From NCBI GenBank assembly GCA_016182615.1, contig JACPGF010000125.1:1-34395 (forward strand): DNA of 34,395 bases, read 5' to 3'. Shown piece by piece: positions 17,542 to 25,757 of this stretch (position 1 is its first letter; every line of letters begins with the position of its first letter). The translations under genes were made by a program, and so were the position numbers. The notes under the pieces were generated by a model. The model saw only the letters and a list, made by a program, of their open reading frames with translations. It searched no databases and was not told the DNA's origin. The DNA comes from Ignavibacteriales bacterium. Its GTDB lineage: Bacteria > Bacteroidota > Ignavibacteria > Ignavibacteriales > Ignavibacteriaceae.

Positions 17542-17716
17542 GAAAACTCCGCTTTGTATTAACAAAACTAACTGATTATATCAATTCTTAAAAGGCATTT
17601 CGTTAATTATTTGTCCATGAAAGATTCAAGGAGTAGAACGATTTCTCTCTTAAAATCAATCCCAATAAACAGGGCTTGTTGCAGCATCTTGATTTTGGAG
17701 AAATCTGTCGGAGCAA

Positions 17717-18637
17717 TCAATTGGAGGGCGTAACAATAAAATGCCTCTCCCTGAAATCAAAGACAATATTCTGTATTGACTTGTCCCCGGGGAGCAAAGC
17801 TGCAGCTTTCAGCAGATAGTGGTATGCCTTGGCAATCAGTTTTTTCGATTCCAAATACAAACTGATTGCGGCACAATGGATTGGCGATTCTTCATTTGCC
17901 TCAGATAACAAAGCCCGTAGTTCCTTGCCGATTGATTCACCTTTGAGATTATTATACTGTATCAGGTAAACCACCTCCGAAACAATATTTGCATCTGTTG
18001 ATGAGCTGATATATAATCGTGCGGGTTTTTCATTGCCCAAACCGGCTTTTATCAAATTTACCGTGATGAAAGTATCAATGGTTGATTCTTTAAATAAGGG
18101 TAAATCATCCTCATCAAACAATTTTACGGTATAGTTAAAACAACGTTTATTACTATACCATGCAAATTGCACTGTTGAGTCAAGTATGTAACTGTCTCCG
18201 GGAAAATCGATATAAATGGTTGACGGATAATGGCTGTTGTCTGATCCGGTTTCAGTTTCCGGATCCTTACTACGCCCTTTTTTCATAAGTTCTTTTGTTA
18301 CAAGGGTAATATACTTTTGCAATAAGTTTTTAGTTGCCGGTTTCTTTTTCTTGAATAAGCTGTTTACCGGGTATGTTCCTTCTTTGTTTAATTCAATAAG
18401 ACCGCCATTTGTTGATATTAAAGCAACATACGAAGCTTTGCCAACAGTAATAGTTGCCTTGGCTGGAATTTTTTGTCCTGCTTTCAGCGGAATGGTTACA
18501 TGAGCCGAAATGGATGTTTGACTTGCAGTTCCGTTTACACAAAGCACCGTAACCGGTGCTGACTGGGCAAATAATGTACAGGAAAAACAACACGCGATGA
18601 AAAACTTGATGAACGGGAAAGGTGATAGAGACAGCAT
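17717..18637 (-). CDS. Secreted protein with FecR-like domain and helical C-terminus
   Basis: A 306-residue protein with a signal peptide (FIKFFIACCFSCTLFAQ). Residues 28-95 resemble a FecR-type beta domain: LKAGQKIPAKATITVGKASYVALISTNGGLIELNKEGTY, with the usual sequence of a threshold level, a charged strand and a gain-of-signal strand. A lysine-rich linker (SLFKKKKPATKNLL) follows. A second beta-rich segment and a helical C-terminus from about residue 230, with AISLYLESKKLIAKAYHYLLKAAALLPGD, look like one or two TPR units. Similar FecR-plus-repeat proteins occur beside surface sensor systems in Bacteroidota. Function unknown; the partner could be the barrel-like protein encoded downstream. 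Confidence 0.65.
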   Translation of the reverse strand: MLSLSPFPFIKFFIACCFSCTLFAQSAPVTVLCVNGTASQTSISAHVTIPLKAGQKIPAKATITVGKASYVALISTNGGLIELNKEGTYPVNSLFKKKKPATKNLLQKYITLVTKELMKKGRSKDPETETGSDNSHYPSTIYIDFPGDSYILDSTVQFAWYSNKRCFNYTVKLFDEDDLPLFKESTIDTFITVNLIKAGLGNEKPARLYISSSTDANIVSEVVYLIQYNNLKGESIGKELRALLSEANEESPIHCAAISLYLESKKLIAKAYHYLLKAAALLPGDKSIQNIVFDFRERHFIVTPSN

Positions 18638-18807
18638 GACACATTATTATTTATACAAGATTACACAAAAATACTGAATGCCTAGAATAAAACAAGAAGT
18701 GTACTACTTGGTGAAAAGAGTTATAAACAGCAGGGGAGATTATTTGGTAAGGGCAAAAGTACAAAAGGAGGTCTAAAGCAACAAAGCCACATCCGTATGA
18801 ACTAACA

Positions 18808-18824
18808 CCGAAAATCCTTTTCGG
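18808..18824 (-). terminator. Hairpin after the helical-protein gene
   Basis: CCGAAAA and TTTTCGG form a perfect seven-base-pair stem around a three-base loop, 22 bases beyond the stop of the minus-strand gene at 18846. The T tract that follows on the minus strand is weak. A terminator is the simplest reading. Confidence 0.45.
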
Positions 18825-18845
18825 CGGAAAAATAAAAGTTAACTG

Positions 18846-19349
18846 TTACGTCAGGGTATCAACTAAAATACTGCGCGAATCCAATGCGTTTAGGTTTTTA
18901 ACAATCGTTAAAAAAGTGTTTTTTGCACTTGAGAGATTTCCATCCGCGAGATCAGTTTGCATTTTCATAAAGTATTTGTCGATCTGCGGGTTTTTTGCGC
19001 GTATCTGAACGAGTTTTTTGTTCTCCTGCATCATGCTTTGCAAAGTTTGCATAGCAGTTTTTGCATCTGCAAGTTGTACGTGCGCCGGATTACCTTCAGA
19101 TATTTTACCCGTACTGGAGTAAAACGTATTCTGCAGTTCCTTGATGATTTCCTGAACATTCACATCGCTGGGATGGTTTGCCGTTTTATTGGCATAAGCT
19201 GATTGCAGCTTAACGATAACCGCCCGGGAGTCTGCAACATAGGCTGCCGCAGATTTTCCCCCCGAGACGGACTTTACCGCCGCAGCTGCCACTGTGGCTG
19301 CCGGTGGCCGGTAAGGCTCGTGTACTTGAGAAATATTCTCTGATGACAT
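18846..19349 (-). CDS. Small helical protein of unknown function
   Basis: A 167-residue protein preceded by CGGAG upstream of its ATG. It has no signal peptide. The N-terminal 35 residues are rich in Ala, Pro and Ser and look unstructured. The rest is predicted all-helical with heptad-like patterns: DSRAVIVKLQSAYANKT, QEIIKELQNTFY, AKTAMQTLQSMMQENKKLVQI and DKYFMKMQTDLADG. I do not recognise the family. It lies upstream of the FecR-like gene on the same strand, with 208 bases between them, so a common transcript is uncertain. A folded leader with several palindromes (19388-19460) lies upstream. Confidence 0.7.
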   Translation of the reverse strand: MSSENISQVHEPYRPPAATVAAAAVKSVSGGKSAAAYVADSRAVIVKLQSAYANKTANHPSDVNVQEIIKELQNTFYSSTGKISEGNPAHVQLADAKTAMQTLQSMMQENKKLVQIRAKNPQIDKYFMKMQTDLADGNLSSAKNTFLTIVKNLNALDSRSILVDTLT

Positions 19350-19387
19350 TGTTGCTCCGAAAATTAAGCTTTTGTTATTATAATCGT

Positions 19388-19460
19388 TAACCGGACTTTA
19401 TTAAAGTATCACTTAAAAGTGAACTTTTTTGCCGGTTTTCATTCCTTTTTAGAAGGAATG
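19388..19460 (-). promoter_or_regulatory. Palindrome-rich leader upstream of the helical-protein gene
   Basis: AACCGG (near 19388) and CCGGTT (near 19432) enclose two small palindromes, CTTTATTAAAG and TCACTTAAAAGTGA. A further hairpin, CATTCCTT-TTTAG-AAGGAATG, lies at 19440-19460. On the minus strand a TATAAT follows the cluster, about 30 bases before the start codon. The cluster could be operator sites or a folded leader. No known riboswitch pattern fits. Confidence 0.35.
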
Positions 19461-19616
19461 TAATATCGGTACTCAATTATCGGAAAAACAATTTTAAAGT
19501 TTAGAGCAAATACGGATGTTTAATGCAAACGCAATAGAAAAAACCAAATATTTCTATTATTTGTGCATTAATTTATACGCAAGGGGGTGTCGTCCTATAT
19601 AGAGCCTCAACAAGGT

Positions 19617-20141
19617 TTAATTAATTGCTAAAAACGTCTTTACTTCAGCTTTCTCCGGATCGAATGCTTTTTCGCCGTATAAATCATAATCTACTGTATA
19701 AGACCGCTCAATTTTTTCACTCCATATTTGGATCCATGTAGCACTAACGCACTCCGACAGTTTCCCTTTTGAAGTGTAAATACGGTATTTCTGTGGTGGA
19801 ATTGTAATTCCAATCATACCCTCGGGAATTTCATCAAGGTTCGCAACTTTTTTTCCTAAAATTGCAGTGTATAAACCAGTTGCATCCGATTCATATTCAG
19901 TGTAAAGACAGTACATATCCTCGCTGAGTTTATTGGGTATTTTCGATCCAATATCATCATTCATGAAATATTCCCACAGTTCACCAATTTCAGTGATCGC
20001 GAGATTATTCTTGTTTGTTGTGCGTGTTTTTATTCCAATAACCTGAAACGAATCGAGTTCGTTTATTTCATATGTGATCATATCAATGAGCCAATCTATT
20101 AAAATTCTATATGCAATATAGAAAGAATGTTGCAGATCCAT
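19617..20141 (-). CDS. GyrI-like / AraC effector-binding domain protein
   Basis: A stand-alone small-molecule-binding domain of the GyrI/Rob C-terminal type. From MITYEINELDSFQVIGIKTRT it has the usual beta-alpha-beta pattern, LGELWEYF-like helix (IGELWEYFMND), the central CLYTEYESDATGLYTAILGKKV and the closing PQKYRIYTSKG and ATWIQIWSEKI segments. There is no DNA-binding HTH. Such proteins often bind cationic or hydrophobic ligands, and some sequester or hydrolyse toxic compounds. Two starts are possible: ATG at 20141 (174 residues) or ATG at 20081 (154), the latter matching the usual family length. Neither has a clear ribosome binding site. The gene follows the broken nagB, with 47 bases or more between them. 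Confidence 0.82.
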   Translation of the reverse strand: MDLQHSFYIAYRILIDWLIDMITYEINELDSFQVIGIKTRTTNKNNLAITEIGELWEYFMNDDIGSKIPNKLSEDMYCLYTEYESDATGLYTAILGKKVANLDEIPEGMIGITIPPQKYRIYTSKGKLSECVSATWIQIWSEKIERSYTVDYDLYGEKAFDPEKAEVKTFLAIN

Positions 20142-20188
20142 AAATCAGTGGCAATACTTCTGTTTATTTCCCATTGATTAAAGGCAAG

Positions 20189-21020
20189 TTAATCGAAAAA
20201 ACTGCAAATACCTGTGAGAAACACCGTTAGTTTTTGGCCTTTCTCTTCTGTTCTACACAAAACCGCCAGAAAAAAGAATCCCTCGATATCTTTGAAATAA
20301 TTGACCGTTCCAACTTTTAACTCAACCGTTGCAGCATCATCGCAGACAATTAATCCTTTGGGGTGTAGTTGCAGAGAGCTAACCGTCCACATGTGGTTTA
20401 CACCGTCCTCGACCAATTTTGCCAAAGCACGGGCCTTGTTGTGTCCGCTGATAATTATCATTACTTCTTCTGCATCAAGCACTGTTTTTACACCGACGGT
20501 TAAAGCGGTCTTGGGTACTTTATTTATATCGTTATCAAAAAAACGGGAGTTTGCTATGATAGTATCCATGGTAAGCGTTTTTACACGGGTTAAAGAACCA
20601 AGTGATGATCCGGGTTCATTAAAGGCTATGTGCCCGTCAGGTCCGATACCGCCGACAAACAGCTTTATCCCTCCTGAAATGGCAATCTTTTTCTCATAGT
20701 TGTGGCATTCCTTGTCCAGATCTTTCGCGTTGCCATTGAGAATATTGATGTTCTTCCGGTCAATATCAATATGATTAAAGAAATTGGAATACATGAAACT
20801 ATGATAGCTCTCGGGATGATCCTCAGTGTTTGAATGACACGATTCCGGAATTGTAAAGCTGGATTAACTCCCTGTACATTCCTAAAGGTGAGGATCCTGT
20901 AGGCAGTCCGAGTATAAAACGTCTTTTTGCTGTCGGCTTATACTCATTGATACGGCATGCGACATAATTTGCTGCCCATTTTGAAACAAGACTATAATTT
21001 GGTTGAATTATCAAACGCAT
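20189..21020 (-). pseudogene. nagB: Glucosamine-6-phosphate deaminase, broken by an internal deletion
   Basis: The first part (21020 to 20823) reads MRLIIQPNYSLVSKWAANYV, then [19 protein letters not shown], ending SFKH at a TGA. The second part, in another frame from about 20824, reads [20 protein letters not shown] and then [18 protein letters not shown]. Intact NagB has about 14 residues here, including the FNMDEYVGLP loop with the catalytic Asp72. About 38 bases are missing, so the frame breaks and the catalytic Asp is lost, while the GPDGH and E148-type residues remain. The end, after NYFKDIE, runs on as [15 protein letters not shown], unlike NagB, suggesting a second lesion. The enzyme would convert glucosamine-6-phosphate to fructose-6-phosphate and ammonia. 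A large deletion is not a typical base-calling error. Confidence 0.88.
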
Positions 21021-21383
21021 AAAATACCCTTTCCTGAGAATGAAATTTATTAGCTTAATATTTCTTACATAATTCTATCAGTCACAAAAAAAGATTAATT
21101 ACCACAATCCGTACAAACATCATTTGTTATTGTGCCTGTCTTTAAAGGCAGTTTTTCGGTTTAGAGGAAAAATAATTATTTCTCTGTCCCATATTAGAGG
21201 ATTCACTAATGAAATACAATATGCTAAAATATTTCACAAAACAAATTCTGATTGCTTCGCGATAGTAGTGGTGCAGTTTAAATTCACTGCATACCCGTCC
21301 AAGAGAAATGTGTTTGCAGGCATATCTAATATTAGTGTTTTCGGCAATACTAATTCTTTAATAAAACAAGTAAGAGTATTTCG
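21021..21383. other. Intergenic region between nagB remnant and PAS kinase
   Basis: About 360 bases between diverging genes. A terminator-like hairpin TGCCT-N8-AGGCA (21133-21150) followed by GTTTTT occurs on the plus strand, and GCAGT/ACTGC pairs near 21270-21290. No gene is convincing; the open frame at 21124-21513 overlaps the kinase start in another frame and has no family features. Confidence 0.5.
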
Positions 21384-22622
21384 ATGGCTGATGAGGCAAA
21401 TGCCGGTAATAGCCTTTTGCAAAAATTGCGCGAAATTGAGCAAGAGAACGAAAAACTGCAGGCTCAGATTATTCAGGAAAAAATCCGGAGTCAGGAGGAA
21501 ATTGACCTATTGAAATACGAACAGTATTTACTTTCCGCGCTTATGAATTACAGCCCCGACCATATATATTTTAAGGACCGGGAAAGCCGCTTTGTCAGGA
21601 TAAACCAATCACATGCCTTGGTTTTTGGGCTCAGCAGCCCAGAGCAGGCAGTTGGAAAAACCGACTTCGATTTTTTCACGGATGAACACGCCCAAGGGGC
21701 ATTCCGGGATGAACAGGAAACCATCAAAACCGGGATACCTATAACCAAAGAAGAAAAACAAACCTGGGCAGATCGTCCTGATACCTGGGTGGCAACATCG
21801 AAGATGCCTTTATTTGATGTTGATAAAAATATTATTGGTACATTCGGAATTTCTGTTGATATAACCGAGCGAAAGCAGATTGAAGAAGAATTAAAAATAA
21901 AGAATGAAGAGTTGAAAGCGATAAATGCGGCAAAGGATAAAATTTTTTCAATTATCGCGCATGATCTCAAAAGTCCATTTCAGGGCTTTTTAGGATTAAC
22001 CGAAATTCTGGCAGATAGCACCGAGGACTTTTCAAAAGAAGAAATGGTGGATATTGGAACCGAAATGTATCAGGCGACGGTAAATCTTTTTGCACTCATT
22101 AAAAACCTTCTCCAATGGGCGCAAATGCAAAATGGCTCCATAATTTTTCAACCTAAAACTATCCAACTCGCTCACTTGGTTATTGAGGTTATTGAGTCTT
22201 GCAGGCAAAGAAGCAAGCAGAAGGGGATACGTATTTTTAATCAAGTACCTGAAACTTTTCTGGTTGAAGCTGATGAAACATTACTAAACTCAGTATTGTT
22301 AAATCTTCTCTCCAATGCAATTAAATTTACACACCGGGGTGGAACCGTAGTAGTAAAAGCTCATGGTAATGCTGATCAAATCATCGAAATTTCTGTTACC
22401 GATACCGGTACCGGTATGAGTCAGGAATTAGTGGAAAAATTGTTTGTTATTGGCGAGAAAACAGGGAAAGTTGGAACCGAAGGTGAATTAAGCACCGGTT
22501 TAGGATTGCTGCTGTGTAAAGAGTTTATCGAAAAGATGGGAGGTCAAATTTTGGTAGAAAGTGAAGAGGGGAAAGGCAGCACCTTCAGGTTTAGCTTAAA
22601 AAGAGCAGAAAAGATTGCATAG
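21384..22622 (+). CDS. Cytoplasmic PAS-domain sensor histidine kinase (orphan)
   Basis: A 412-residue soluble kinase with no membrane helix. Residues 8-45 form a coiled coil (LREIEQENEKLQAQIIQEKI), followed by a PAS domain at about 50-165 (PDHIYFKDRESRFVRINQSH ... GTFGISVDITERKQIEEEL), a HisKA domain with His193 in FSIIAHDLKSPFQGFLGL, and an HATPase domain with NLLSNAIKFTH, VTDTGTGMSQELVEKLF and STGLGLLLCKEFIEKMGG. It has no response regulator beside it, so its partner lies elsewhere. The KTDFDFF and WVATSKMPL signature inside the PAS is typical of a widespread PAS_4-like group of unknown ligand. It may act in a multi-kinase network. Confidence 0.9.
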   Translation: MADEANAGNSLLQKLREIEQENEKLQAQIIQEKIRSQEEIDLLKYEQYLLSALMNYSPDHIYFKDRESRFVRINQSHALVFGLSSPEQAVGKTDFDFFTDEHAQGAFRDEQETIKTGIPITKEEKQTWADRPDTWVATSKMPLFDVDKNIIGTFGISVDITERKQIEEELKIKNEELKAINAAKDKIFSIIAHDLKSPFQGFLGLTEILADSTEDFSKEEMVDIGTEMYQATVNLFALIKNLLQWAQMQNGSIIFQPKTIQLAHLVIEVIESCRQRSKQKGIRIFNQVPETFLVEADETLLNSVLLNLLSNAIKFTHRGGTVVVKAHGNADQIIEISVTDTGTGMSQELVEKLFVIGEKTGKVGTEGELSTGLGLLLCKEFIEKMGGQILVESEEGKGSTFRFSLKRAEKIA

Positions 22623-22687
22623 GCTTTAAGGCGGTTTTCTGCTCGGAATGGCACTACTGCCAATTATGCGGATAAACATTTTAGTTA

Positions 22688-23082
22688 CTATAGAAAAAAA
22701 TTGCTGATATAGTTTAAATAACCTTTCCGCCCGTTCATTTTTGTCCACTTCCCAATTGACGATTTAACTGTTTTAAGCCCTTCAATTACATCACCAATTG
22801 TAAACACTTCTGTTAGTGCTGGATTTTGTTCATGTTCTACAGCAAGAATCTTCATGAGCGCATTGATATTATCAATAATATTTTCATTAGTATAAAAAGC
22901 GGATCCTTCCAATTTAAAATCCCTCGGCAGCCGGTTGCGCTGTTGCGCGGTAAAATAATCCATAGCTGATTCAACCGCGGACAAAGCCTGGTAATCATAC
23001 ATTTCAGGATTATCATCGTATTCTTTGTATATACCTAATTCGATAGCATGTAATAGCTTGAGAGCCTTGCGTCATATGCCAT
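22688..23082 (-). CDS. Conserved-looking small protein, frameshifted near its start
   Basis: An open frame from 23002 reads MYDYQALSAVESAMDYFTAQ and ends SNFFL. The same frame continues upstream as KALKLLHAIELGIYKEYDDNPE, but no start codon is in frame before a stop. In another frame a GAGG box precedes ATG at 23082, reading MAYDA. Adding one A in the AA run near 23067-23068 would join both as MAYDAKALKLLHAIELGIYKEYDDN, a protein of about 131 residues. So this is a small helical protein with a one-base loss, real or technical. I do not recognise the family. It has no signal peptide. Confidence 0.6.
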
Positions 23083-23136
23083 AGCATCACCTCAAATTGT
23101 TTATAGATAGAAAAATAGTGTTTAAAAATTTTCAAT

Positions 23137-23196
23137 GCACGCGATCAACTCAAGTTAGGTAAATTACCGGTTTACTCAACTCGAGTTGACACGTGC
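23137..23196. repeat. Perfectly centred imperfect inverted repeat upstream of the small gene
   Basis: The left arm (23137-23163) runs GCACGCGATCAACTCAAGTT and onward to GTAAA. The right arm (23171-23196) is its reverse complement with few mismatches, around a seven-base centre. Each arm also contains a palindrome: TCAACTCGAGTTGA is a perfect 14-mer at 23176-23189, with a weaker copy at 23145-23158, 31 bp apart or about three helical turns. It lies 55-115 bases upstream of the small gene start. It may be a paired operator or a long hairpin terminator for the phosphoesterase gene. Confidence 0.6.
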
Positions 23197-23269
23197 GGCT
23201 CATTAATTGTTTTCAATTTCATCATGTACAACGGAATCGGGGTTCCGCTACGGAATTTTTAAAAAACCA

Positions 23270-24409
23270 CTACTTGCCTTTTGTTACTATGTTAAACTTC
23301 AATTCGGTCTGAAGCGTTTTGCCGGGAGCTGGGAACATGTTCATAACGTTATATACCGCCGTAATCTCTTTCCCCGTGTCAGGTGTTGTGCCGGCATTGC
23401 GGAATGAAAACAACATTGTTTCTCCGGGTTTAAGGGCAAAGCTCTCCGGAAAATTATATCCTTCAACTTTTTTTGCTATTTGCATGGTAAAAGTTAAATC
23501 GGAGTTATTACAAATTTCGGTTTGCAGCCATTCTTTTGGGGTTGCGGTAATTGTATCGTTTTTGCAGACAACCGCGCTCTTGAAAAGTTCATTCAAGTAT
23601 TTTTCTTTTCCATATAATGTAGTTCCATTCCAGACCACGGTGCGCCCGTCAATTATTGCATCTTTAATTGCCTCAGTACTGTTCTCTTTTGCAAAGACGA
23701 GTGTTATCGTCCGGTGATTGCCTTCTGCACGGTTATAATACATCGATGTGGGGAGGTGTATATCGGAATTGCCAAGCATGGTAATATTTTTATCAACGCA
23801 CCATTGATGAACCTCCGGATAATATGTTTGCTCGTTAACAATTTCCAAACCTTTTAGAATTCCTGTATTGTAAATCCATGTGTGCTCATCCAGCCATTTT
23901 GCGATACCATCCGGCTGTTGATTTACCCATCCCGGGTGATTCCAAAAGAGTATGCCGCCTTGTTTTTTCACTTCTTCCACAGCCAGCCGGAAGCTGTCTA
24001 TGGCAAGTGGGTTAGCATCGGAGATGAATAAAGCGTTTAAATGTCCGGGAGGCATTTTGCGGGTTATCTCACATCCATGTATTAATGTAATTCCCATCTT
24101 TTTGCTTTTATCAAGCGCGATAGTATATGCAGCGTTATGATCGCCTTTTACAAATTCTTTGTGCGGGCGGTATTCAATGTGATCGGTAATCGCGATGGCA
24201 TCAAGCCCGTCCTGCCAAGCTTCTTCAATTCTCTGCGTTGGCCAAACCTGCCCATCGGAAAACACCGTGTGCATGTGAAAATCGCATTTAAGGACATGGT
24301 ATCCCGGAATGTCGGGGATGGCAATTGCTTTTTTGGTCAGCTCCTGAGACAGGGTGGTAGTTGTACATACAAGTGCAACAACAAAAAACAGAAAGTGCAG
24401 TGTTTTCAT
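23270..24409 (-). CDS. Secreted PHP-domain phosphoesterase
   Basis: A 379-residue protein with a signal peptide (LHFLFFVVALVCTTTTLS). The PHP domain (about residues 35-270) shows the metal motifs CDFHMHTVFSDG, ITDH, HGCEIT, FWNHPGW and GNSDIHLP. PHP enzymes hydrolyse phosphate esters with a trinuclear metal centre, in this case presumably outside the cytoplasm. About 100 residues follow, with strands such as DLTFTMQIAKKVEGYNFPES and KPGETMLFSFRNAG, resembling an Ig-like module. The start has AGG upstream. This kind of exported PHP protein is common in Bacteroidota, with unknown substrates. It is upstream of the small frameshifted gene and downstream of the isomerase-like gene, all on the minus strand. 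Confidence 0.85.
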   Translation of the reverse strand: MKTLHFLFFVVALVCTTTTLSQELTKKAIAIPDIPGYHVLKCDFHMHTVFSDGQVWPTQRIEEAWQDGLDAIAITDHIEYRPHKEFVKGDHNAAYTIALDKSKKMGITLIHGCEITRKMPPGHLNALFISDANPLAIDSFRLAVEEVKKQGGILFWNHPGWVNQQPDGIAKWLDEHTWIYNTGILKGLEIVNEQTYYPEVHQWCVDKNITMLGNSDIHLPTSMYYNRAEGNHRTITLVFAKENSTEAIKDAIIDGRTVVWNGTTLYGKEKYLNELFKSAVVCKNDTITATPKEWLQTEICNNSDLTFTMQIAKKVEGYNFPESFALKPGETMLFSFRNAGTTPDTGKEITAVYNVMNMFPAPGKTLQTELKFNIVTKGK

Positions 24410-24503
24410 TTATTTACCTGAAAAAATATTCAAGGATAATGGAATATAATTTATTATGTTTTGAAAAATGTTAAGACATAAAACAGTATTAATGTCTTAT
24501 GGA

Positions 24504-25757
24504 TTAAAAAGTAAGAGGCAGCATTGTTTTGTGCCAATCCCGTAATTGATGCATATGGTAGCCGTTAATAACCACAATATGGTTTCCAAGCGGGGCATTT
24601 AACAAATCGCTGACATGTCCGCCATTTTCAATTTGTATTTCAATCTGAGTTCTGCAAAGGTTTTCGGCAGTGCCATTTTGAATAATTGTTCCTTCTGCCA
24701 ACCAGATTTTCTCCATATTTTTTCCCCCGATCCGGAGCAGTGTAACTGCACTTTCATTCCACGTACCTTGAATGCCAAGGCCTAAACCCGATTCAAAATG
24801 GGAACGGAGTTTGTAGCCTGTAACCAATTTCCTTGGAACGGTGCAATGAGCCAGCCATAAACGGTTTTTTTCCTCATCGAGCTGTGCCGGGTTTGCCATC
24901 CAAGGAGTGAGACCTGTTAAAAGGTTTGCCCAGAATAGTCCGATGGTACTCATTAAATCGCCTTCGCAACCTGCAATTATTCCTTCATCGGTTAATTCAG
25001 CAAGGGCAAAGCAGCCAGTGGTTTTTAATTGCTGCACCAGATCAAAGCATCGTATGGTCAGTGCATCAAGATTCTCTTCCTTACTAATTTGTTTTAGTGC
25101 AGTGTAAACCCGCACTACACCCGAAATTTCTTCATCAGATGGCTCAATAATAGCCGTGGCACCGTTAACCAGAGATTCCCGTATGGGGATAATATTCGAT
25201 TCACTGACAGCGCTCATATATTCCATTACTTTCGCTGTGTCAAGAGAAATAATTTCCGGTCCCCAGGTGCTCTTCACCACCGAGGCAGGCGGCATACTTG
25301 CAACTAACCAATCTGATGGTGCCCCGATACAACCGATTCGGGCATTTTGCAGTTTGCGATACACTGCCAGATTATGCGCAGCGTGAAGTATTTTATCAAG
25401 ATAATATTTATTATTGGTTAAAGGTAAATAAAGGATGTTCCCTTTAATTCCATCCTGCTGAAGCCGGGCAAGAATTTCCAAAGCAGCGGGGAGTGAGTTA
25501 TTACCCGGATGAGCAATGATATAAGCAGGTTCACCGGGGAAAACTAAATCCCGTTTTTTATGAAGTTCAAGAATTATATTTTCTACACCACCTGTAACAG
25601 CAAAGTAAAACAGAGGGCGTGATGTCATGACAGAGGCTTGGGAGATGCGGATCCCCCCGGCAAATTCTAATTGCTGGATAAAACCGGGTATGATACCGGT
25701 GATAGCTTCTTCATCTTGCACGAACTCCGAGGCAACGGGTAAAAAATCAAACCGCAT
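24504..25757 (-). CDS. L-fucose/L-arabinose isomerase-like protein
   Basis: A 417-residue protein that resembles the C-terminal half of the fucose/arabinose isomerase superfamily. The segment ALTIRCFDLVQQLKTTGCFALAELTDEGIIAGCEGDLMSTIGLFWANLLTG and the following NRLWLAHCTVPRKL are the recognisable parts, with Glu and Asp in the pattern that binds the metal. The N-terminal half (SRPLFYFAVTGGVENIILEL, AYIIAHPGNNSLPAALEIL) looks like the usual Rossmann-like domain. The real substrate may not be fucose; such paralogues are sugar isomerases of unknown substrate. It lies 94 bases upstream of the PHP gene on the same strand. The ends look intact. Confidence 0.72.
   Translation of the reverse strand: MRFDFLPVASEFVQDEEAITGIIPGFIQQLEFAGGIRISQASVMTSRPLFYFAVTGGVENIILELHKKRDLVFPGEPAYIIAHPGNNSLPAALEILARLQQDGIKGNILYLPLTNNKYYLDKILHAAHNLAVYRKLQNARIGCIGAPSDWLVASMPPASVVKSTWGPEIISLDTAKVMEYMSAVSESNIIPIRESLVNGATAIIEPSDEEISGVVRVYTALKQISKEENLDALTIRCFDLVQQLKTTGCFALAELTDEGIIAGCEGDLMSTIGLFWANLLTGLTPWMANPAQLDEEKNRLWLAHCTVPRKLVTGYKLRSHFESGLGLGIQGTWNESAVTLLRIGGKNMEKIWLAEGTIIQNGTAENLCRTQIEIQIENGGHVSDLLNAPLGNHIVVINGYHMHQLRDWHKTMLPLTF

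Noticed and set aside
21133-21156. Plus-strand terminator-like hairpin before the PAS kinase
   Set aside because: No plus-strand gene precedes it and the stem is only five base pairs; it is noted only in the region entry.
21124-21513. 129-codon plus-strand open frame
   Set aside because: It overlaps the start of the PAS kinase in another frame, and has no family features or ribosome binding site.
22649-22662. TGGCA/TGCCA hairpin after the PAS kinase as terminator
   Set aside because: Only five base pairs and no T run follow, so the call is too weak.
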